Source: Alphaproteobacteria bacterium (GTDB taxonomy: Bacteria > Pseudomonadota > Alphaproteobacteria > Micavibrionales > Micavibrionaceae). From it: a stretch of 8,579 bases of DNA. The DNA is taken from the NCBI GenBank assembly GCA_023140905.1, contig JAGLKS010000070.1:1-8579 (forward strand), given 5' to 3'. Both the position numbers and the translations under genes were made by a program. The notes beneath the pieces are model-generated. The model searched no databases, had not been told where the DNA came from, and saw only the letters and a list, made by a program, of their open reading frames with translations. Below are positions 6,075 to 8,579 of the stretch, in pieces (within the stretch, counting starts at the first letter, position 1; every line of letters starts with the position of its first letter).

Positions 6075-7712
6075 TTAACAGCTCATTTTTATAGCGGCTT
6101 TTTCTTCTTTATCCAAAATAGTATAGGCCACTGTTGTCATATAGCTATTGATGCGTTTAAAATCACGAATAATATCACTATGTAATGTACTGGTCATTTG
6201 TGATTCTGGCACGCAGTCACGTAGACGTTGGAAGTGTCGTGCCTGACTTTTATTTGCAGCTATACGCAGATGTTTCTTGCTTTCAACAAGTTGTTGCGCC
6301 ATTTGGAGGTCTTCGGACATAAAAACAGCCTGTGCGATTTTCATGTTATTTAAGACTTGCTGGTGAAACTCCTGGATTTCCTGAAACCCTGCTTTTGAGA
6401 AGTGCTGTCGATCTTTAATTTTGCTACTAATAATATTGGAGAGGCTTTGTTCTATGATATCTCCGATATGTTCTAAATTGGTTGAAAAGCCAAGAATTTG
6501 AATGAAACGGTCTGATTCGCTTGGATCAAGAGCTTCTTCGGTTATGCGAGCTAGATAAAACTTGGTTCTAGCGTGCAGAATATCGATTTTATCATCTTCT
6601 TTTTCAATGGCCTGAATTGTTTCAAGATTTCCTTCGTTAAAAGCATGCATGCAATCTGTTAGCATTGTTTCAACAATTTTGGCCACGCGTAAAGTTTCGC
6701 GGGCAGCGCAAGCTAAAGCAAGCGTAGGAGAGTTCAATACGCTTTCGTCCAGATAAATAGGGCTGATAGTGACTGTTGAGTCTTCTTTTGTATTTGGAAT
6801 AAGCTTTTTGCAAAAAGCTGCAATGGAAATAACGAAGGGCAAAAAGATTGTAGCTAAAAGAATATTAAATAATGTATGAAAATGAACAACAGCGCGTGGC
6901 GGAGAAATATCTAAATTTAGCCCGTTATAAAATGTCATGATGATACCAAGGAAGGGGAAAATAAGAAACACTACGCCAAGGCGCATAATTAAGTTCCCTG
7001 TTGTAATTCGCCGTGTGCGTGCATTCATACCATAAGTCATGACAAAGGGGGCAATAGCGGCACCTAAATTTGCACCGAGCACGAGTAATAGACCAAGGTT
7101 TAGTGATATAATACCGCTGGATATAAAAGAAGAAATAATCAAAACGGCAGCCATAGAAGAATGCAATACCCAGGTAATAATTGCTGTAACGATCAGAACC
7201 AGTATAGGTTCATTTTCCAAAGATTTTAAAATAACCGGTAATATTTCAGCTTGGCTGAGAGGTGCTGCACTGGTTTTGATAAGGGTAAGTGATAATAACA
7301 CCATCCCTATTCCGATAATGGCGCGGGATATATGTTCCATTTTGCCTTTATGCTCGAAACGGTGGTGTAAGATTAATCCGCCAAACAAAAGGAGAGGGGT
7401 TAACCATGACAAATCAAATATCAGGATTTGTGCGACAAGGGTTGTTCCTACATTGGCTCCGATGACAACAGCGATTCCGGCAGCGGTGCCGATTATGCGC
7501 TTGGAGGCAAAAGAAGCACATACCATTGTTGTGGCTGTAGAACTTTGCAAAAGTGTTGTTACGCCCAGTCCAGCGAAAAAGGCTTTGATGCGGTTACTGG
7601 TATTGGCAGCGATCACTTTTTGTAATGAAGATGCATAGGCACGTGTAAAGCCATGCTTAACCATGCGCGTTCCCCATAATAGGAGACACACAAATCCAAT
7701 AATTTTCAGCAA
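6075..7712 (-). CDS. Na+/phosphate cotransporter family protein with C-terminal PhoU-like domain (NptA/YjbB type)
   Basis: The 545-residue protein has the inverted-repeat SLC34-like core of bacterial Na/Pi cotransporters. Repeat 1 carries LLQSSTATT (54-62) and GANVGTT (85-91); repeat 2 carries HSSMAAV (184-190, where QSS would be usual) and GANLGAA (213-219). Several hydrophobic helices fill 1-300. After a linker (about 303-325) comes a PhoU-like helical domain (about 330-540), including LEHIGDI (413-419) and a conserved ending DFKRINSYMTTVAY. The role is phosphate transport (often export in YjbB relatives) at the inner membrane. Length is normal for the family. TTG at 7712 is the only standard start available, yet no ribosome-binding site is near it; a strong AGGAG lies 24 nt upstream, 6 nt before an in-frame ATT at 7730. 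The true start may be that ATT, adding six residues. Phosphate control is plausible but no Pho box is recognised. Confidence 0.9.
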   Translation of the reverse strand: MLKIIGFVCLLLWGTRMVKHGFTRAYASSLQKVIAANTSNRIKAFFAGLGVTTLLQSSTATTMVCASFASKRIIGTAAGIAVVIGANVGTTLVAQILIFDLSWLTPLLLFGGLILHHRFEHKGKMEHISRAIIGIGMVLLSLTLIKTSAAPLSQAEILPVILKSLENEPILVLIVTAIITWVLHSSMAAVLIISSFISSGIISLNLGLLLVLGANLGAAIAPFVMTYGMNARTRRITTGNLIMRLGVVFLIFPFLGIIMTFYNGLNLDISPPRAVVHFHTLFNILLATIFLPFVISIAAFCKKLIPNTKEDSTVTISPIYLDESVLNSPTLALACAARETLRVAKIVETMLTDCMHAFNEGNLETIQAIEKEDDKIDILHARTKFYLARITEEALDPSESDRFIQILGFSTNLEHIGDIIEQSLSNIISSKIKDRQHFSKAGFQEIQEFHQQVLNNMKIAQAVFMSEDLQMAQQLVESKKHLRIAANKSQARHFQRLRDCVPESQMTSTLHSDIIRDFKRINSYMTTVAYTILDKEEKAAIKMSC

Positions 7713-7736
7713 AAATAATGTAGCAGAAATAGCGAT

Positions 7737-7741
7737 CTCCT
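7737..7741 (-). promoter_or_regulatory. Shine-Dalgarno AGGAG that points to an ATT start for the Na/Pi gene
   Basis: The minus strand reads AGGAG, then ATCGCT, then ATT (7730-7728), in frame with the Na/Pi gene. The distance to the TTG at 7712 is 24 nt, too far for normal initiation. No ATG, GTG or other TTG lies between. This is the best minus-strand ribosome-binding site I see. Confidence 0.6.
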
Positions 7742-7775
7742 GATTTTTGGCTTTGCATGGATTGTTTTTACGCAG

Positions 7776-7805
7776 ATATAATTATGAATAGTTATATATG
7801 TGAAA
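7776..7805 (-). promoter_or_regulatory. Candidate promoter of the Na/Pi gene
   Basis: On the minus strand, TTTCAC (7805-7800) and TTATAT (7781-7776) are separated by 18 bp and lie about 35 bp before the AGGAG. Both hexamers are moderate matches in a very AT-rich stretch, so this is only a candidate. A direct repeat TAAAAAAT (7809-7816 and 7820-7827, 11-bp period) lies just upstream. Confidence 0.3.
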
Positions 7806-7855
7806 GCTTAAAAAATTACTAAAAAATCGCGGGTTTTCCATTGTTTTTATTGGTG

Positions 7856-7864
7856 CCCCCCCCC
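7856..7864. repeat. C9 homopolymer run
   Basis: Nine consecutive C's followed directly by seven A's, in otherwise AT-rich DNA. It lies between the divergent Na/Pi promoter region and promoter P1. Runs of this length are prone to slippage. Confidence 0.9.
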
Positions 7865-7897
7865 AAAAAAACAAAAAAGTTAAAAAAAAGTTAAAAA
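7865..7897 (+). promoter_or_regulatory. UP-like element: phased A-tracts upstream of P1
   Basis: A-tracts at 7865-7871, 7873-7878, 7882-7889 and 7893-7897 end 5 bp before the P1 -35 box. The last three are centred about 10 bp apart, in helical phase, which is expected to bend DNA and contact the RNA polymerase alpha subunit. Such elements are typical of strong rRNA promoters. Confidence 0.55.
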
Positions 7898-7902
7898 CAT
7901 AT

Positions 7903-7931
7903 TTGACAGGACCGAAAGAAGCCGTTATAAC
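7903..7931 (+). promoter_or_regulatory. Promoter P1, rRNA-type
   Basis: A consensus TTGACA (7903-7908) and TATAAC (7926-7931) are separated by exactly 17 bp. The discriminator is CCGCC, a GC-rich sequence typical of promoters under stringent (ppGpp) control. The expected transcription start is near 7938. A perfect -35, ideal spacing and the A-tracts make this the strongest promoter in the window. Confidence 0.8.
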
Positions 7932-7937
7932 CGCCAA

Positions 7938-8113
7938 ACATTCCGACGCACTGTTGTGTTCAAGAATGTACGCAAGCTAGAGTTTTCGTGAATTTGAAAG
8001 ACTGGCTGCGTGGAAGTAAATGGGTTTTCCAAGCTTTCAACTTAGACATTTCGAATTTAAATGTCTAAGACCTTGAAAAAGAAGAAATTACTTTCTTTTT
8101 CTTTAAGGTTTTT
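7938..8113 (+). ncRNA. Structured transcribed segment between P1 and P2 (rRNA leader part or separate small RNA)
   Basis: Consecutive stems begin at the predicted P1 start: ACATTC (7938-7943)/GAATGT (7964-7969); ACGCA+GCTAG (7970-7980)/CTGGC+TGCGT (8002-8011), with one bulged A and one G-U; GGAA (8012-8015)/TTCC (8027-8030); then CTTAGACATTT (8041-8051)/AAATGTCTAAG (8059-8069), a perfect 11-bp stem. TTTCAA (8035-8040)/TTGAAA (8073-8078) can extend the last stem across a 3-nt bulge. Alternatively CCTT+GAAAAAGAA (8071-8083) pairs with TTCTTTTTC and AAGG (8093-8108), followed by T5, which would be a weak terminator. It matches no RNA family I know, including 6S. It may simply be untranslated leader of the downstream operon; separate RNA status is inference. 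Confidence 0.4.
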
Positions 8114-8115
8114 GG

Positions 8116-8145
8116 TTGACAGACATGTGAGCTTATGGTTATATG
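8116..8145 (+). promoter_or_regulatory. Promoter P2, second strong promoter in tandem
   Basis: A perfect TTGACA (8116-8121) is followed after 17 bp by TTATAT (8139-8144), or after 18 bp by TATATG (8140-8145). The next bases, GGCTGCC, are a GC-rich discriminator as in P1. Two consensus promoters about 213 bp apart facing a long leader are the normal arrangement of rRNA operons. Transcription should start near 8151. Confidence 0.75.
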
Positions 8146-8172
8146 GCTGCCTCGATCAAATAACATTTGAGG

Positions 8173-8192
8173 CCGAGCGATCGGTTTTTTTT
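8173..8192 (+). terminator. Terminator-like hairpin with T8, directly after P2
   Basis: CCGA (8173-8176)/TCGG (8181-8184) closes a GCGA loop of the GNRA type, and eight T's follow (8185-8192). Flanking G-U and A-U pairs could lengthen the stem. It lies only about 22 nt into the P2 transcript. CCT+CAAAT (8150-8161) can pair with ATTTG+AGG (8165-8172) just before it, and GCCG (8172-8175) can pair with CGGC (8194-8197) instead, so competing folds exist. The stem is short, so its strength is uncertain. Confidence 0.45.
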
Positions 8193-8195
8193 GCG

Positions 8196-8230
8196 GCTTA
8201 AAAGTGAAATTTAATATTTTAGTTTTAAGC
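8196..8230 (+). repeat. Leader hairpin 1 (8-bp perfect stem)
   Basis: GCTTAAAA (8196-8203) and TTTTAAGC (8223-8230) are perfect complements. The 19-nt interior can add AAAT/ATTT pairs. It directly follows the T8 tract, so it would form only in transcripts that pass the terminator-like hairpin. Confidence 0.5.
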
Positions 8231-8282
8231 AATGCAGTTTCTTGTACATCGTAAATAGGGAAAAAGAGATACGCAGGCAGCA

Positions 8283-8323
8283 GTGCCCGGTCTTTTAAAT
8301 TACTTTTAGTAATTTTTGAGCAC
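8283..8323 (+). repeat. Leader hairpin 2 (nested stems)
   Basis: AAATTACT (8297-8304)/AGTAATTT (8308-8315) is a perfect 8-bp stem with a 3-nt loop, enclosed by GTGC (8283-8286)/GCAC (8320-8323). A GGTCTTTT copy (8289-8296) lies between the outer and inner stems. Confidence 0.45.
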
Positions 8324-8430
8324 GGTTAATGTATTGGATGCATTAAACAAGAAAGGCTCTGTTTGCACATTCTTTTAATCACTTCGGTGAAAGAAGGATT
8401 GTAAACTGTGTATCATAAACTATGACGCAC

Positions 8431-8458
8431 GTGGCTTACTTATTCGTAAGTAAGCCAC
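8431..8458 (+). repeat. Leader hairpin 3: perfect 12-bp stem with a TTCG tetraloop
   Basis: GTGGCTTACTTA (8431-8442), TTCG (8443-8446) and TAAGTAAGCCAC (8447-8458) form the strongest hairpin in the window. No T run follows on either strand, so it is not an intrinsic terminator. It could be a boxB-like structure, an RNase III site, or a protein-binding element. Confidence 0.7.
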
Positions 8459-8475
8459 AGACAGAAATAAATGTA

Positions 8476-8500
8476 GTAATCAACTTAGGTTGAGAGTTAC
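8476..8500 (+). repeat. Leader hairpin 4, bulged
   Basis: GTAA (8476-8479) and TCAAC (8480-8484), loop TTAG, then GTTGA (8489-8493), a 3-nt bulge GAG (8494-8496), and TTAC (8497-8500). All nine base pairs are Watson-Crick. Confidence 0.45.
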
Positions 8501-8511
8501 ATCGCAAGCAG

Positions 8512-8544
8512 GTCTTTTGAAGATTATATACTTCAGATAAAGAC
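8512..8544 (+). repeat. Leader hairpin 5, bulged, near the inferred 16S start
   Basis: GTCTTT (8512-8517) and TGAAG (8518-8522), an 8-nt AT loop, then CTTCA (8531-8535), a 3-nt bulge GAT (8536-8538), and AAAGAC (8539-8544). The 5' arm contains the candidate boxA-like GGTCTTTTGAAG, so folding and antitermination-factor binding might compete. Confidence 0.5.
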
Positions 8545-8579
8545 GTTAATTAATAAGATTCTTTTGATGATGGATTCAA

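Larger units (their letters stand above)
8193..8579 (+). other. Non-coding leader, probably of an rRNA operon whose 16S gene lies just beyond the window
   Basis: No reading frame of note occurs after P2; the region is a chain of hairpins, each listed separately where strong. A further stem is TTAATG (8326-8331)/CATTAA (8341-8346), and TCAC (8379-8382)/GTGA (8387-8390) is capped by TTCG. boxA-like segments start at 8097 (TTTTCTTTAAGG, about 8 of 12 to the E. coli boxA), 8289 and 8511 (both beginning GGTCTTTT). The last bases, GATGGATTCAA, resemble the run-in to alphaproteobacterial 16S genes (TCAAC..GAGAGTTTGATC), but the 16S body itself is not visible. The call rests mainly on tandem promoters, long structured leader and position. 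Confidence 0.5.

Noticed and set aside
7039..7638. 199-residue plus-strand reading frame
   Set aside because: It lies fully antisense to the Na/Pi cotransporter, whose membrane segments and motifs are unmistakable; the product has no recognisable domain.
7856..7897. C9/A-rich run as an assembly gap or vector junction
   Set aside because: It flows directly into a well-formed promoter with correctly phased A-tracts; read-level data would be needed to claim an artefact.
7938..8113. Interpretation as 6S RNA, SRP RNA or tmRNA
   Set aside because: No closing stem with a central bubble as in 6S, no SRP GGTAA-type loop, and no tRNA-like ends; only generic structure is seen.
8135..8170. 11-codon frame (ATG 8135 to TGA 8170) as a leader peptide
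   Set aside because: The ATG lies within the P2 promoter spacer, so P2 transcripts would lack it, and no ribosome-binding site is convincing.
8173..8579. Repeat series as a CRISPR array
   Set aside because: The hairpins differ in sequence and there is no regular repeat-spacer unit.

Overview
The window looks like chromosomal DNA from a low-GC alphaproteobacterium. AT-rich spacers, an alphaproteobacterial-style TTGACA / TATAAC promoter with a GC-rich discriminator, and a membrane-polysaccharide gene set suggest a low-GC member of the Acetobacteraceae (something like Commensalibacter). That placement rests on overall character and recollection, not on a marker gene, and is tentative.

Layout. 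Bases 2-70 are the tail of a plus-strand gene. Then comes a polysaccharide block: a Wzz-type chain-length / co-polymerase protein (230-1162, +), a 463-bp AT-rich spacer with no convincing gene, a WaaE-like family 2 glycosyltransferase (1626-2489, +), a convergent junction with a 14-bp palindrome, a second family 2 glycosyltransferase (2572-3441, -), and an unusually long outer-membrane polysaccharide export protein with about six SLBB modules (3458-5917, -). The last two form a probable two-gene operon, transcribed export protein first. Next is a Na+/phosphate cotransporter-family protein with a C-terminal PhoU-like domain (6075-7712, -).

From about 7743 to the end (roughly 840 bp) there is no protein gene. 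This stretch resembles the control region and leader of a ribosomal RNA operon reading rightwards: an A-tract UP-like element next to a C9 run, promoter P1 (7903-7931), about 175 nt of strongly structured sequence, promoter P2 (8116-8145), a terminator-like hairpin with eight T's immediately after P2, and a series of hairpins up to the window end. The 16S gene would start just past the edge; this is inferred, because no rRNA sequence itself is inside the window.

How the genes work together. The Wzz-like inner-membrane protein and the Wza/KpsD-like SLBB protein are the usual partners spanning the periplasm for export of a capsule or exopolysaccharide. The two glycosyltransferases would add sugars to that polymer or to lipopolysaccharide. 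No flippase, polymerase, initiating transferase or tyrosine kinase is present, so the locus depends on genes elsewhere. The Na/Pi protein is an independent neighbour.

The most unusual material is the structured, promoter-flanked non-coding sequence at 7938-8192 and the start-codon situation of the Na/Pi gene. I found no CRISPR array, insertion sequence, tRNA, or recognisable defence system.
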